A DNA stretch of 64,000 bases from Geodermatophilus bullaregiensis (GTDB lineage Bacteria > Actinomycetota > Actinomycetes > Mycobacteriales > Geodermatophilaceae). Position 1 is the stretch's first letter; every line of letters starts with the position of its first letter. The notes under the pieces are model-generated. The model was not told the DNA's origin. It did not search any database and was given only the letters and a program-made list of their open reading frames with translations. The DNA lies in contig NZ_JAFBCJ010000001.1 in NCBI RefSeq assembly GCF_016907675.1, positions 4,030,001-4,094,000 of the forward strand, read 5' to 3'. Below are positions 26,619 through 35,280 of the stretch, in pieces. The translations under genes and the position numbers were made by a program.

Positions 26619-27641
26619 CTAAGGAACAAAGCTGTTGTTGAAGACATCTGAGATGTCGATCCCGCTGATACCGTACGCTTGGGACACGGATACGAGAGTC
26701 GCCGTCATCGCCTCAGGGGACGCATATCCGTATCGGTCACTCTTCATCAGCTCGAGGGCATTGTCGACCTGCGCCCTTAGGAGGGTCTCGTCTAGGGTCG
26801 GCTCTTGCTCAAGGATGGCGTTAACAGCTCTCTGCGGATCGCTTGCTGTATCCTCGTAACCGTTGATCGTCGCTCTGACGAACGACTCGATCAGGTCAGG
26901 ATCGGAGTCTATGGTGGAGTCGGTGGCGAAGACGCTATAGCCGAGCAAGTCGAAGCCCCAATCGGAGAGAAGGAACTCGCGGGGCGTCCGTCCGACCTCG
27001 GCACCCTTGACCTGGTACACCGGCCACGTCGCATCGTGGAACGCGGGCGCGATATCGAACTGGCCAGCAAGGAAGCTTGCCACGAGGGCGGAAGGATCCA
27101 CCGTCTGCATCTCGATCGTGCTCGGGTCCACGCCCTGTGCCCGCAGGAAGGCCGGCAGCACCTTGTTCGCGGATCCGAAAGGATTGCCGCCGTAGCGCCT
27201 GCCTGCGAAGTCGGCCGGGGAGTTGATGCCCGAATCACTCCAAACCGCATATGACAGGGGCGACCGGTGTTCATAGACCATGACCGACTTGATGGGCACC
27301 CCTTGGCTGCGCGCCTCTATGATGGTGACTGGCATTGCCGAGCCGAGTGTAGCCTTGCCGCCGGCGACGATCTGCGCCGCGAACAGATCACCCTCGCCCC
27401 TCAGGAACGTAACGTCTAATCCCTCGTCACGGTAATGTCCGTTGGCCTGAGCCAAGTAGAAGGGGGCATGTCGACCCTGCGGCGAGAAGTCGAGGACGAA
27501 CTGAATTTCCCGCAACTCTCGTGCGCTCTGGTCATCCTCCGCCGAACTGCAGCCGGTCAACAGGAGTGGTGCCAACACCAAGGGCAACAGAGCTGTCCCC
27601 ACCACGAGCGCGCGGGCCAAGCACCAGGTCTTCGTCGTCAT
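26619..27641 (-). CDS. ABC importer substrate-binding lipoprotein, NMT1/THI5-like
   Basis: A 340-residue lipoprotein. The signal peptide runs from MTTKTWCLARAL to the lipobox LLLTGC (Cys about 30). The mature part starts REIQFVLDFSPQGRHAPFYLAQANG, the hallmark of the NMT1/THI5-like SBP family that binds pyrimidine precursors, riboflavin, nitrate, sulfonates or aromatic compounds. The ligand cannot be assigned. It is first in the SBP-ATPase-permease-UbiA operon. ATG 27641 is the only start that gives a proper signal peptide. Confidence 0.88.
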   Translation of the reverse strand: MTTKTWCLARALVVGTALLPLVLAPLLLTGCSSAEDDQSARELREIQFVLDFSPQGRHAPFYLAQANGHYRDEGLDVTFLRGEGDLFAAQIVAGGKATLGSAMPVTIIEARSQGVPIKSVMVYEHRSPLSYAVWSDSGINSPADFAGRRYGGNPFGSANKVLPAFLRAQGVDPSTIEMQTVDPSALVASFLAGQFDIAPAFHDATWPVYQVKGAEVGRTPREFLLSDWGFDLLGYSVFATDSTIDSDPDLIESFVRATINGYEDTASDPQRAVNAILEQEPTLDETLLRAQVDNALELMKSDRYGYASPEAMTATLVSVSQAYGISGIDISDVFNNSFVP

Positions 27642-27815
27642 TCGTCCCCCTAGTCGCAATGTTCGACGTGGGATGGTCCTGACATTCCGAGACTGCGGGT
27701 GCCGCCACAAGGTGGGCGCCGTGATGGGGCGTGGGATGTACGTGTCTGCTAGAGGGCTGTTGCGAGGCGTTACCTTGCCCTGCCTGCGGCGGTTGGCGGG
27801 CCCTGCGTCGTCTTC

Positions 27816-28355
27816 TTACTTGTCCTCCCCGTAGCGCTCCGCCGGCGGCGCTTCCTCCGAGACCGCCCGGGCGAGGTCGGCCATGGTCTGCTCCTGGCCC
27901 TCCTCCAGAATTTCCTTAATGTTCGAGAGTCCATACCGGGCGGTCTGATCGAGCTTGCGGATGATGAACCTGTTCGTGATGCGTTCCGCGAGCGGCTTAG
28001 ACAGTTCTACGTGAGTCACAAAGTGCAGCACGGAACTGCCGTCTAGGTCTTCCACGATCACTTCATTCCTGATCGTCGTCCCGTTACCACGTGCCGGGGT
28101 GACTCTTAAAACTGCGCGGCGATTATTCGCATCATATTCTTCGACTTCGCCCGCCATGGCGACCCTGGCGCCCAGGAGGTTCACGTTGGAGCGAAGCCGA
28201 TCTCCCGTCCTCCAGGCCGTTCGGGGCCTGCTGCGGAAGGGCTCCACCTCCTGCACGATCGCGCTCCACTGCGGCATCGTGGACGGGTCGAATACGTATT
28301 CAGCGACCTCCTCGGCCGGACGATTTATCGTGATGGACTCTCGATGAGTAATCAT
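27816..28355 (-). CDS. SRPBCC-domain protein
   Basis: A 179-residue protein with a START/Bet v1-like fold signature: ESITINRPAEEVAEYVFDP at the N-terminus, where a membrane- or ligand-facing cavity begins, and VLHFVTHVELSKPLAE in the last third, followed by a C-terminal helix and an acidic tail. Such domains bind hydrophobic ligands or catalyse aromatase/cyclase-type steps. It lies 174 bases upstream of the importer operon on the same strand and might be cotranscribed. The ligand is unknown. Confidence 0.78.
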   Translation of the reverse strand: MITHRESITINRPAEEVAEYVFDPSTMPQWSAIVQEVEPFRSRPRTAWRTGDRLRSNVNLLGARVAMAGEVEEYDANNRRAVLRVTPARGNGTTIRNEVIVEDLDGSSVLHFVTHVELSKPLAERITNRFIIRKLDQTARYGLSNIKEILEEGQEQTMADLARAVSEEAPPAERYGEDK

Positions 28356-28509
28356 GGCCGGCGTCCCGTCTAGCTATACGGTGCGGACGGACAAGTGTAG
28401 AGGCTGAGACGCCGTCGAGTCAGCCCCAATCCTCATGCAGGTTCGTGCTGAGTCGTCACGCGAGCGGTTGGCCTAGTCGGATGCCGCTATGAGGAGGCTG
28501 CGGTCCGGT

Positions 28510-28860
28510 GCCCCATGGGGCTCGTTGACCTCGCGTGGAGCCGGCCAGCCTGCCCGAGATCGAGCTGTCCGCGCAGGGCGGCGAGCTCATCGGGCGAGGG
28601 CCTCCTCGGCGGTGCCGGTGGGTGAGCCGTAAGGCAGGACGGTGTCGTCGTAGTCGTCGTGGCTGGCGCGGTAGATGGCGAAGCCCCAGCGGGTGGCGGA
28701 GCCGACGTACCTCAATCGGCACAGCTGGAGAACCTCGCTGTCGGGCAGGACGCCGTCGACGTAGGCGAAGCCGGCCCAGTAGCGCATCCGCACCTCGGCC
28801 AGGTCCGGCCAGCGTTCGCGAGCGCGGGTGGTCCAGCCGCCAGTGCAGCGAGTTCTTGGT
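28510..28860 (-). pseudogene. Conserved hypothetical protein remnant
   Basis: The minus strand encodes MRMRYWAGFAYVDGVLPDSE, LQLCRLRYVGSATRWGFAIY and ASHDDYDDTVLPYGSPTG, then loses frame near 28590. An upstream piece ending KIPKSTKNSLHWRLDH can be read in another frame. I recall similar small proteins near transposases in actinobacteria; the function is unknown. Frameshifts on both sides mark it as decayed. Confidence 0.5.
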
Positions 28861-28950
28861 GGACTTCGGGATTCTCAGCACGCCGGTCATCCTCGTAGTG
28901 GCACGGCGGGACGCCGCCGTCGAGCGACGCCGGAGACGGGAGTGCCAGCG

Positions 28951-29365
28951 ATGGCGATCGCGAGTCCGTATCGGGTGACGTTGACCGACGAGGACCGTTG
29001 GGTGCTCACGGCGCGAGCCCCGCGGCGACCGGTGCCCGCACCGAGACGTGCAGCGTGCCCGCATCGTGCTGGGCGCCGCCGACGAGCAGGCGAACGCGGC
29101 GATCGCCCGCCGGCTAGGGATCTGTGTCGACACGGTGAGAAATCGGCGGGCCCGGTTCTGCGCCGAGGGGCTATCCGGGCTGGCCGACCGGCCTCGACCC
29201 GGTCGGGGGCGCAGCTTCGCGCCCACGGTCGAGGCCGAGGTCAAGGCGCTGGCCTGCGCGCTGCCGGCGGAAGCCGGGTTCCCCCTGGCGCGTCGGAGTG
29301 CCGCCGAGCTGGCCGCCGAGGCGGTCGGTCGCGGCCTGGTGGAGACCATCTCCGCCTCCACCCTG
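28951..29365 (+). pseudogene. IS630-family transposase, N-terminal fragment
   Basis: The ATG at 28951 opens MAIASPYRVTLTDEDRWVL, then a frameshift near 29040 leads to QRARIVLGAADEQANAAIAR and LGICVDTVRNRRARFCAEGL, the helix-turn-helix region of IS630 transposases, ending about SASTL at 29365. The DDE catalytic part is missing and the frame fuses into an unrelated VOC fragment. Confidence 0.75.
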
Positions 29366-29611
29366 CCCGAGCGATCAGACCAGTTCGCCCTTCGTAGTCA
29401 TCACGTCGCCAGTCAGTTGGACAGCACAGACGAGTACGACGCGGTAATGGCCGGCTACCGCCAGCGCGGCCACCGAATCGCGCTCGAGGCCAGCTTCAGG
29501 GGAACCCGGTTTCTCTACACCAACACGTACGATCTGCTCGGCCATTTCCAGGAATATCTGTTGATCGACGACGCCACCAAGGAGTGGCTAGCCACCCTCC
29601 CGCGCAACTGA
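29366..29611 (+). pseudogene. VOC/glyoxalase-superfamily protein, C-terminal fragment
   Basis: After the IS630 piece the same frame reads LDSTDEYDAVMAGYRQRGHR, then FRGTRFLYTNTYDLLGHFQE and YLLIDDATKEWLATLPRN to the stop at 29611. This is the end of a vicinal-oxygen-chelate protein, with the metal-type Glu in GHFQEYL. The first part of the gene has been replaced by the transposase fragment, so it is a relic. Confidence 0.6.
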
Positions 29612-29998
29612 CGTGCACAGCGCCACTCCGACGCGAGATCGCAGCCGGACCATGCCTGGTAGGAGCCCGTGACTCAGTCGCCTCGACAACAAGCATGGCC
29701 TGGTAAACGAGGCAGAGGCGCTCGTGGCTGGCGACCGTCGGGCCAATCATCAGGCGGCGAGTCCGCCAGCTCATGTCCGGGGCGTTGTTCACGTGATACG
29801 TTCGATCGCTGAGTTCGCAGTCGACTATGAAGCAGTGTTCCCTTTCGCGACGCTCCGAAGGTGCGACGGAACCCTCGAAGGTCTTGGCTGCAATGGCTGG
29901 ACTCATTGCACTGACTGGCCAGTCTGGCCAGCCCGATTGGGTCAATGGGCCGTATGGCTCATCTTGACTTTCCGGTCGGTGCCCGGAAGATGTTGGGT
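29612..29998. other. Intergenic before lsr2
   Basis: About 390 bases. A short direct repeat TGGCCAGTCTGGCCAG lies at about 29920. No convincing gene is seen; the long minus-strand reading here has no family features. Confidence 0.4.
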
Positions 29999-30423
29999 AT
30001 GGCAACCAAGACCAATGTCATGCTGGTGGACGACCTGGACGAGGAGTCGCCAACAACACAGTGAAGTTCGGCATCTCGGGCCCTGAGTACGAGATTGACC
30101 TCAGAGATAACAATGCGGCGGAGTTCCGTAACGCACTGTCCAAGTATGTGAGCGCAGCGCGCAAGGTTGGCTCGACGAGCAAGGGCCGCGTCGCTGTTCG
30201 ACACACCACCACCGACTCGATCGACCCCGCGGCAGTCCGAGCTTGGGCGAAGGGCCAGAGGATCGACGTGTCTCCGCGCGGCCGCATCAAGACCGATGTC
30301 GTCGAGCGATTCCGGGCGAAGTATCACGCGGGCTTCGCAGGCCCGGACAGCAAGACACCTCGGGCTCCTAACCTGCAGGAACACCGGGGTGAGGCTGTGT
30401 CCGAGGGGCGACTCGCTACTTAG
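29999..30423 (+). pseudogene. lsr2: Lsr2-family nucleoid protein, single-base frameshift
   Basis: ATG 29999 begins MATKTNVMLVDDLDEES, the exact start of Lsr2, but then meets a stop at 30062-30064. The rest continues one frame over from GTG 30061: VKFGISGPEYEIDLRDNN, then the C-terminal DNA-binding part RAWAKGQRIDVSPRGRIKTD with its RGR minor-groove hook. Restoring one base in 30046-30052 rejoins the two parts. Lsr2 silences AT-rich or foreign DNA. The C-terminus runs beyond the usual end and its stop coincides with the target duplication of the adjacent IS. A truncated protein from GTG 30061 could still be made. Confidence 0.8.
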
Positions 30424-31289
30424 AGCTTGTCTCACGTGGCGAGCTTCTTGTAGCAGGTCAAGGTGGCGGCCAGGGTGAGGAATGCGGTGAACAGCCGGGC
30501 GGAGCGTTCGTAGCGGATGGTCAGCCGGCGGTAGCCGGTCAGCCACGCGAAGGACCGCTCGACGACCCAGCGGTGGCGGCCCAGCCGGGTGGAGGTCTCC
30601 ACGCCGCGGCGGGCGATGCGCGGGCGATCCGCCGGCGGCGCAGCCAGGTGCGCAGATGCGGATAGTCATATCCCTTGTCGGCGTGCAACTTGTCCGGCCG
30701 GCGTGGCCGCGGGCCCCGTCGGGAGCGGATGGCGGGGAGGGCCTGCACCAGCGGGATCAGGGCGAGGCTGTCGTGGGTGTGGGCCGCACTGACCGCCACG
30801 GCCAGCGGCAGTCCGCCGGCGTCGGTGAGGACGTGCGGCTTGGAGCCGGGTTTGCCGCGGTCGACCGGATTCGGGCCGGTCCGTGGGCCCCCCTTTTCGC
30901 CCGGACGCTGGCCGCATCGACCACTACGCGGGACCAGTCGATGGCCGCCTGGTCACCCAGGCGATCCAGTACCGCTCGGTGCAGCCGCCGCCACGGGCCG
31001 GCCTCGGTCCAGGCGACGAACCGCCGGTGCGCGGTCGCCTGGGACACCTCGAACTCGGCCGGAGGTGCCGCCACGCACAGCCGGTGGTCAACACGTAGAC
31101 GATCGCGGTGAACACCGCCCGGTCATCGACGTACCGGGTGCCGCCGCCCTGCGGGCGCTCGGTCTGCGACGGGATCAACGGCTCAACGATCTCCCACCAG
31201 CCGTCGGGCACCAGCGTCTGTCCGATCCGTTCCCCCACGAGCGGGAGCAACACCGACCAGGTCAGACCTCATCCACATGAGACAAGCTC
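30423..31289 (-). mobile_element. IS5-family element, copy A
   Basis: The ends GAGCTTGTCTCA (30423) and TGAGACAAGCTC (to 31289) are inverted repeats, flanked on both sides by TTA (30420-30422 and 31290-31292). It is nearly identical, in inverse orientation, to copy B (52595-53400), and its right end matches copy C (63908 to window end). Confidence 0.88.
30432..31253 (-). pseudogene. IS5-family transposase of copy A, frameshifted
   Basis: Pieces in several frames reconstruct one IS5 transposase: GERIGQTLVPDGWWEIVEPL, FEVSQATAHRRFVAWTEAG, WSRVVVDAASVRAKRG, HADKGYDYPHLRTWLRRRRI and RHRWVVERSFAWLTGYRRLT to the stop at 30432. The switch at the A4G6 run could be the programmed IS427 frameshift. 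Two further one-base gaps (near the CACCTCCGGCC region and the ATCGCCCGCGCATC region) are not, and both are shared with copy B. It is probably inactive unless helped in trans. Confidence 0.8.
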
Positions 31290-31348
31290 TTACGCACACA
31301 GCTGTCCGGCGTCCGCTAACTCATCGGCTATTGGCTCGAGCGCGTCCT

Positions 31349-31500
31349 CTAGTCGTGGACGTTGGCGCCGGTGCGCTGCACACGATCCGGACCAGCACCT
31401 GGTCGTCGTGGAGCGGGTGAATGACGCGGTACGGGCCCCCGCGTGCAGACCGGTAGCCCAGCTCTGACTGCGGCCGCTTTCCGACACGGGACGGATCTGG
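31349..31500 (-). pseudogene. RelE/ParE-like toxin, C-terminal remnant
   Basis: The minus strand reads LGYRSARGGPYRVIHPLHDD, then QVLVRIV, then in another frame RTGANVHD and TAG (31351-31349). This is the usual end of RelE toxins (LGxYRxRxGxYRVxYxIxDD ... RxxVY). Two frameshifts and the missing N-terminus show decay. Confidence 0.55.
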
Positions 31501-31558
31501 GGAACCGGTTGTTATGCGCCCGATCAGCCACTCAGAATGACCTGTCGGCCCGTCCAGC

Positions 31559-32521
31559 TCATCGCAGCCTCGTCAGCGCAAGATCCTGACGGACCTCGGG
31601 CTCGTCCAGTCGGCGCCGCGCCGCGGCGTAGGCAGCCTCCGCTACGGTACGCATCCGCGTCGGGGCGAGGAGGTCGTGTCCGAGGATGGTTCCTGCTGCC
31701 CGCGTGGGCGCGAACACGAGTACCCGGGTGCCCGACTGCCGGACGAGCCGCGCCTCCCGTGCCACGTAGTGGCCCACCTCCGGGGCCGCCGCGCGCAGCC
31801 GTCGGCCCTCGGGCGCTTCCCGCCATCGGGACATGGGGGCACTGAGGATCACCAGGTCGAGGCCGGCACCCACGACGACGTCGAGATTTGTCGGTGAGTG
31901 CGCGCCCCCGTCGACATAGTCGACTCCCCGCACCTCTACGGGCGCGAACAGGCCGGGCACGGCGCACGATGCTGCGGCGGCCCGGCCGACGGTCGTGGCT
32001 GGCTGGCCATCCCGGCCGAAGACGACACGGGAGAGATCCGGCAGGCGGACCGCGGGCAGCCACAGCGGCGCCTGCGGCCAGCCTGCTGGGAAAAGCAGGT
32101 CTAGAAGATTGGTGATGTCGGCCGACGAGAGCCGTCCCACGGGGACGAGAGCCGTGGCGACCAGGCCAGCGCGTAGCTGTCGGGGTCGGCGCGCCAGAGA
32201 AACGAGCGCGTTGCCGCGGCGGAAACGCGACGTCGGGGAGGCGATCCGCGGTCCGCGCGGCAGGACGGCGGCCCGCAGCGGCCCGAGGATCCTGGCCGCC
32301 CCCGGCGTCAGCGGCCGCCCCAGCGCGCCGTCGGCGAGATCGCCCGGGGGGATGTCGGCCCGCAGACTGGCCGCGGTGATCGCGCCGCCGGACGTACCGA
32401 CGATGAGGTCAGCCTTCCGGGCGTCCCAACCGTGGTGCTCGAGGAGCGCGGTCAGCACACCCGCGTGCCACGCCGTGGCCACGACGCCACCCCCGCCCAG
32501 GACCAACCCGATCCGCGCCAT
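31559..32521 (-). CDS. Patatin-like phospholipase
   Basis: A 320-residue patatin/RssA-type acyl hydrolase. The oxyanion loop GLVLGGGGVVATAWHAGVL (about 4-22), the nucleophile serine in GTSGG (about 43) and the catalytic Asp in YVDGGAHSP (about 205) are present. It hydrolyses ester bonds of lipids; preference for phospholipid, triacylglycerol or wax ester is open. It is the last gene of the overlapping minus-strand operon; its ATG 32521 (or GTG 32524) overlaps the SCP2-like gene's stop. No signal peptide, so cytoplasmic. Cotranscription with a prenyl synthase and proximity to a WS/DGAT suggest turnover of a neutral lipid. Confidence 0.88.
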   Translation of the reverse strand: MARIGLVLGGGGVVATAWHAGVLTALLEHHGWDARKADLIVGTSGGAITAASLRADIPPGDLADGALGRPLTPGAARILGPLRAAVLPRGPRIASPTSRFRRGNALVSLARRPRQLRAGLVATALVPVGRLSSADITNLLDLLFPAGWPQAPLWLPAVRLPDLSRVVFGRDGQPATTVGRAAAASCAVPGLFAPVEVRGVDYVDGGAHSPTNLDVVVGAGLDLVILSAPMSRWREAPEGRRLRAAAPEVGHYVAREARLVRQSGTRVLVFAPTRAAGTILGHDLLAPTRMRTVAEAAYAAARRRLDEPEVRQDLALTRLR

Positions 32522-33042
32522 CACGTCTCCACGTCGGCAAGTCCCAGTCGACGCAGCATCCGCAGCTCCTCGTCCGCCGCCGCCACTGGCGGCGGGGTGG
32601 CGCCGGGGACGGGAAGCCGCGACGCACGGGACGCACGGAAGGCGCCGGCGAGAGATCGCATGGCGGGGACGCGCGTCGCGACGTCCAGCAGGATCTCGAT
32701 GGCATGGAGCATGGCGGTCAGGTCCTCGATCCCCCCTTGGACCGCCACGTGGCCGTCCCGTAGGGCCTCGGTCGGATCCAGCCGGCCGTCGAGCAGGGCG
32801 AGGACCGTCGCTGAAGTGGTCGACCCGGAGCCAGCGACGCTCGCGTCGTCGGGGAGCACGACGACCGTCCCGCTAGCCATCGCGACGACCACGACGTCGT
32901 TCTCCAGGGCGATCCGGGCCCTCCGGTCCCCGACGACCTCCTGCAGCCGCGCGACGGCGCCCGGCTCACCGGCGAGCTTGGCGACGAGCCCGTGGATCCA
33001 GTCCGCGAGTTGCGGGGCGCCGTCGACGGGAGCGGTGGTCAA
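32521..33042 (-). CDS. SCP2-like lipid-binding protein
   Basis: A 173-residue protein whose middle (about 15-115) has the SCP-2 sterol-transfer style: an N-terminal helix (QLADWIHGLVAKLAGEPGAV), beta-strand-rich ALENDVVVVAMASGTVVVLPDD, and the late GRLDPTEALRDGHVAVQG typical of the fold. The remainder is helical. It would bind or carry a hydrophobic ligand. A TTG start at 33042 overlaps the upstream stop (TTGA), which fits the chain of coupled starts in this operon. The family call is moderate because the core match is by pattern. Confidence 0.65.
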   Translation of the reverse strand: MTTAPVDGAPQLADWIHGLVAKLAGEPGAVARLQEVVGDRRARIALENDVVVVAMASGTVVVLPDDASVAGSGSTTSATVLALLDGRLDPTEALRDGHVAVQGGIEDLTAMLHAIEILLDVATRVPAMRSLAGAFRASRASRLPVPGATPPPVAAADEELRMLRRLGLADVET

Positions 33043-34058
33043 TCCAGCCGCTCCGCGATGCCCAGCCCCTGGAGACGAACCCGGCGGCCTCTGACCCGCC
33101 CCTCGGCCGAGAAGGTCACCGCGATCTCGTGCAGGTAGCTGTACCCCGGGCCGGTGGGCTCGGCCAGGACGAGCTGGGCGGCGGCCGTGGCGCACACCTC
33201 GGCCTCGACGTGGTCGAACCCATCAACCGCACGGACCTGCCATCGTGAGGGAAGGTCCGGGCGGCTGCGGCCGGTCTGCGCCGCGGCCGTCGCCCCCGGG
33301 AGCCGGCGGATGGGGCCGGACATCCGGCCGTCGGTCCGGACGTCGACGCGGCGACCAGCGAAGGTCGTCTCCGTCGTGGCGTCGGTGATTGTCAGGCGCC
33401 AATCCGCGGTGCTGGAGTGCTGGCGGTCCGTGGCCCGTGAGAGCACCAGCGCTGGGGCGGGTTCCGGAGCCAGGAGCGCGGCCCAGTCCCACCCCAGGTC
33501 GTCGCCCCACCGCCATCGTCCCCAGTTGTGATCGTGGTAGCCGCTTGCCGCATGCGTTCCGATCGTCGTCCCGGCCCCGTGCAGGCTGCCGGTCAGGTGC
33601 AGTCGGGGAGTCACCGACCAGCCGATCCACCCAGAGCCGAACGGCAGGGGGACGGGAAGCGTCGTGCTCGGCGCTGCCGGTGTGCCGATCAGCTCGCCGG
33701 TCAGCTCGGTGGTGCGCATCGACGCCGCCACGGTGCCAGTACGCCCGTCGACCGACACCGCGACCGACTCCATGAAGATCCCGGAGTGACCGACTACCGC
33801 CTCCTGCTGAGGGACGACGTGGACCCCACCGAGCCAGCCTCGCCCCGGCAGGTGCAGCAGTGCCGCTCCGACGGCGACGGCCCGCGGATCCCTCGGATCA
33901 CCATGCAATGAGGCGTTCACAAGCCCCACCGCGCCGCGCTCCTGGTCGACCACGTTGACGTGCAGCCAGTCCTTGTAGAAGAACGCGTCCTGGCTGCCGA
34001 AGCCTGGAGGCCGCGGGCCTCCCGACCGCCCAACGGTTCGCTCGGCTCTCACCGTCAT
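33039..34058 (-). CDS. CrtC/AttH-like lipocalin-fold protein
   Basis: A 339-residue protein. The hallmark GYHDHNWGRWRWGDDLGWDWA (two adjacent pieces, about 170-190) resembles AttH and CrtC hydroxyneurosporene synthase/carotenoid 1,2-hydratase proteins, which are two-barrel lipocalin-like. CrtC adds water to a terminal isoprene double bond. The N-terminal half has QDAFFYKDWLHVNVV, a usual family opening. ATG 34058 overlaps the previous stop (ATGA). Together with the prenyl synthase first in the operon, hydration or binding of an isoprenoid chain is a sensible hypothesis. Other AttH-like functions are possible. Confidence 0.7.
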   Translation of the reverse strand: MTVRAERTVGRSGGPRPPGFGSQDAFFYKDWLHVNVVDQERGAVGLVNASLHGDPRDPRAVAVGAALLHLPGRGWLGGVHVVPQQEAVVGHSGIFMESVAVSVDGRTGTVAASMRTTELTGELIGTPAAPSTTLPVPLPFGSGWIGWSVTPRLHLTGSLHGAGTTIGTHAASGYHDHNWGRWRWGDDLGWDWAALLAPEPAPALVLSRATDRQHSSTADWRLTITDATTETTFAGRRVDVRTDGRMSGPIRRLPGATAAAQTGRSRPDLPSRWQVRAVDGFDHVEAEVCATAAAQLVLAEPTGPGYSYLHEIAVTFSAEGRVRGRRVRLQGLGIAERLD

Positions 34059-34633
34059 CGGAGCAGCGTGCCGTCGAGCGTCGGTCCCGGTTCCCACTCC
34101 GGCCGCGCGACCACTCCCGTGTCCACCTCACCGGCGATCGTCCCGACCGCCCGGACGAGCTCGCGTCCGTACGCCCAGAGCCCAAGCAGCACGTCCACCG
34201 CGTGGACCGGCTGGGGTTCGGGTCGAGTCGCTGCCGCAACACTCGCGGATTCAGGCGCGGAGGCGAGGACCTCAGGTAGGTCGTCTGCTAAGAGCAGCGC
34301 GAGGTCGTTGCGCAGATGATCCAGGACGGGCGCCGGAGGCATCTGGGAGAGCCAGTCCTCCACGCGCAGGGCGCGCCACAGCTCCTCGGCATTGGCCCCG
34401 ACCCGACCGGCGGCCAGCATGTGGCGCATGCGGTCGCCTTCCGACGTCCGTGCCACGTCCCGTCCCAAGGCGGCGAACCCGGCCAGTTCCGAGCCGATCG
34501 CCTCGCCGCCGGTCACATGTCCGAGCGCTCCGAGTCGGGCGGCGAACGAGGCCACCAGGCTCCCGGTCGTCCTCGGGACGTCGTCCGGCTCGTCGGTCAG
34601 CCGCACCCGTGCGAGGGCCTCGTCCTCGCTCAT
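34055..34633 (-). CDS. Hypothetical protein in the isoprenoid operon
   Basis: A 192-residue, mostly helical acidic protein with no membrane segment or recognisable motif. It starts MSEDEALARVRLTDEPDDVP; the later segment EPQPVHAVDVLLGLWAYGRELVRAV is the most hydrophobic. Both its start and its stop overlap neighbours as ATGA, so it is translated in step with the Ig-like protein before it and the CrtC-like protein after it. Strict coupling suggests equal amounts or a complex. I propose no function. Confidence 0.7.
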   Translation of the reverse strand: MSEDEALARVRLTDEPDDVPRTTGSLVASFAARLGALGHVTGGEAIGSELAGFAALGRDVARTSEGDRMRHMLAAGRVGANAEELWRALRVEDWLSQMPPAPVLDHLRNDLALLLADDLPEVLASAPESASVAAATRPEPQPVHAVDVLLGLWAYGRELVRAVGTIAGEVDTGVVARPEWEPGPTLDGTLLR

Positions 34634-35253
34634 GTCGGGTCCTCCGTCCGCGGCGGTACGGGCTCAGTGGGTGACGCTCCGGCCGGCTCGGCACGTCGGC
34701 GTCGCGCGGCCGGCGCTCCGGTGCCGGTCTGCGCTGTGGCCTGCTCGTCGGGGACCGGAGGGGGAGGCGTGAGAGAGGAAACCCGGACCGCGACGCCCAC
34801 GCCGTTCGGACTGCCGGGGAACAGGATCATGCCCCGGTAGGTCTCCGGGGGGATGTCGACGGGCACGGCGATGGTCACCGCGATCCTCCTCGTGGCGTGC
34901 GGCTCCACAAGCTGGTACGGCGGGTCGACCGATGCCTGGGGGAACCACGTCCCGCCCTGCCCGGAGACCAGTGGCGAGAGAGCCGGCGCCACCACGCCGT
35001 AGACGGCCTGCTCGTTGAGCACCTCGACCGCCAGCACGACCGTGCCGCCCGGTCGACCCTCCGTATCGAGTGCCGTTTCGCGCTCGGCGAGGACCACGGT
35101 GCCCGGTGTTGCGGGACCGATCACCCCCTGCAGGTTGCGGAGGTAACGGAGGGTCTCCTCGGAGAGGCGGGCGGCGAAGTCGCTCTGCAGCTCGAGCAGG
35201 CGCCGGAGCGACTCGGCCGAGTTCTCCGGTTCAGGTCCGGTCAGGCGGATCAC
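34630..35253 (-). CDS. Helical N-terminus plus Ig-like domain protein
   Basis: A 207-residue protein. Residues about 10-50 form an amphipathic helix region (LLELQSDFAARLSEETLRYL) that recalls phasin-like granule proteins. Residues about 55-165 look like an Ig-type beta sandwich: GTVVLAVEVLN, PHATRRIAVTIAVPVDIPPE, TYRGMILFPG. The C-terminus is Pro/Arg-rich and disordered. GTG 35253 with GGGAG ten bases upstream was preferred to the TTG at 35274. It resembles in layout the protein at 38863 on the opposite side of the cluster. The function is unknown; a scaffold or granule-coat role is a guess. Confidence 0.65.
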   Translation of the reverse strand: MIRLTGPEPENSAESLRRLLELQSDFAARLSEETLRYLRNLQGVIGPATPGTVVLAERETALDTEGRPGGTVVLAVEVLNEQAVYGVVAPALSPLVSGQGGTWFPQASVDPPYQLVEPHATRRIAVTIAVPVDIPPETYRGMILFPGSPNGVGVAVRVSSLTPPPPVPDEQATAQTGTGAPAARRRRAEPAGASPTEPVPPRTEDPT

Positions 35254-35280
35254 GATCTGGTGTCTCCCTCGCAACGGGGG

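Noticed and set aside
29496-30005. 169-codon minus-strand frame upstream of lsr2
   Set aside because: It overlaps the VOC fragment antisense and shows no conserved features.
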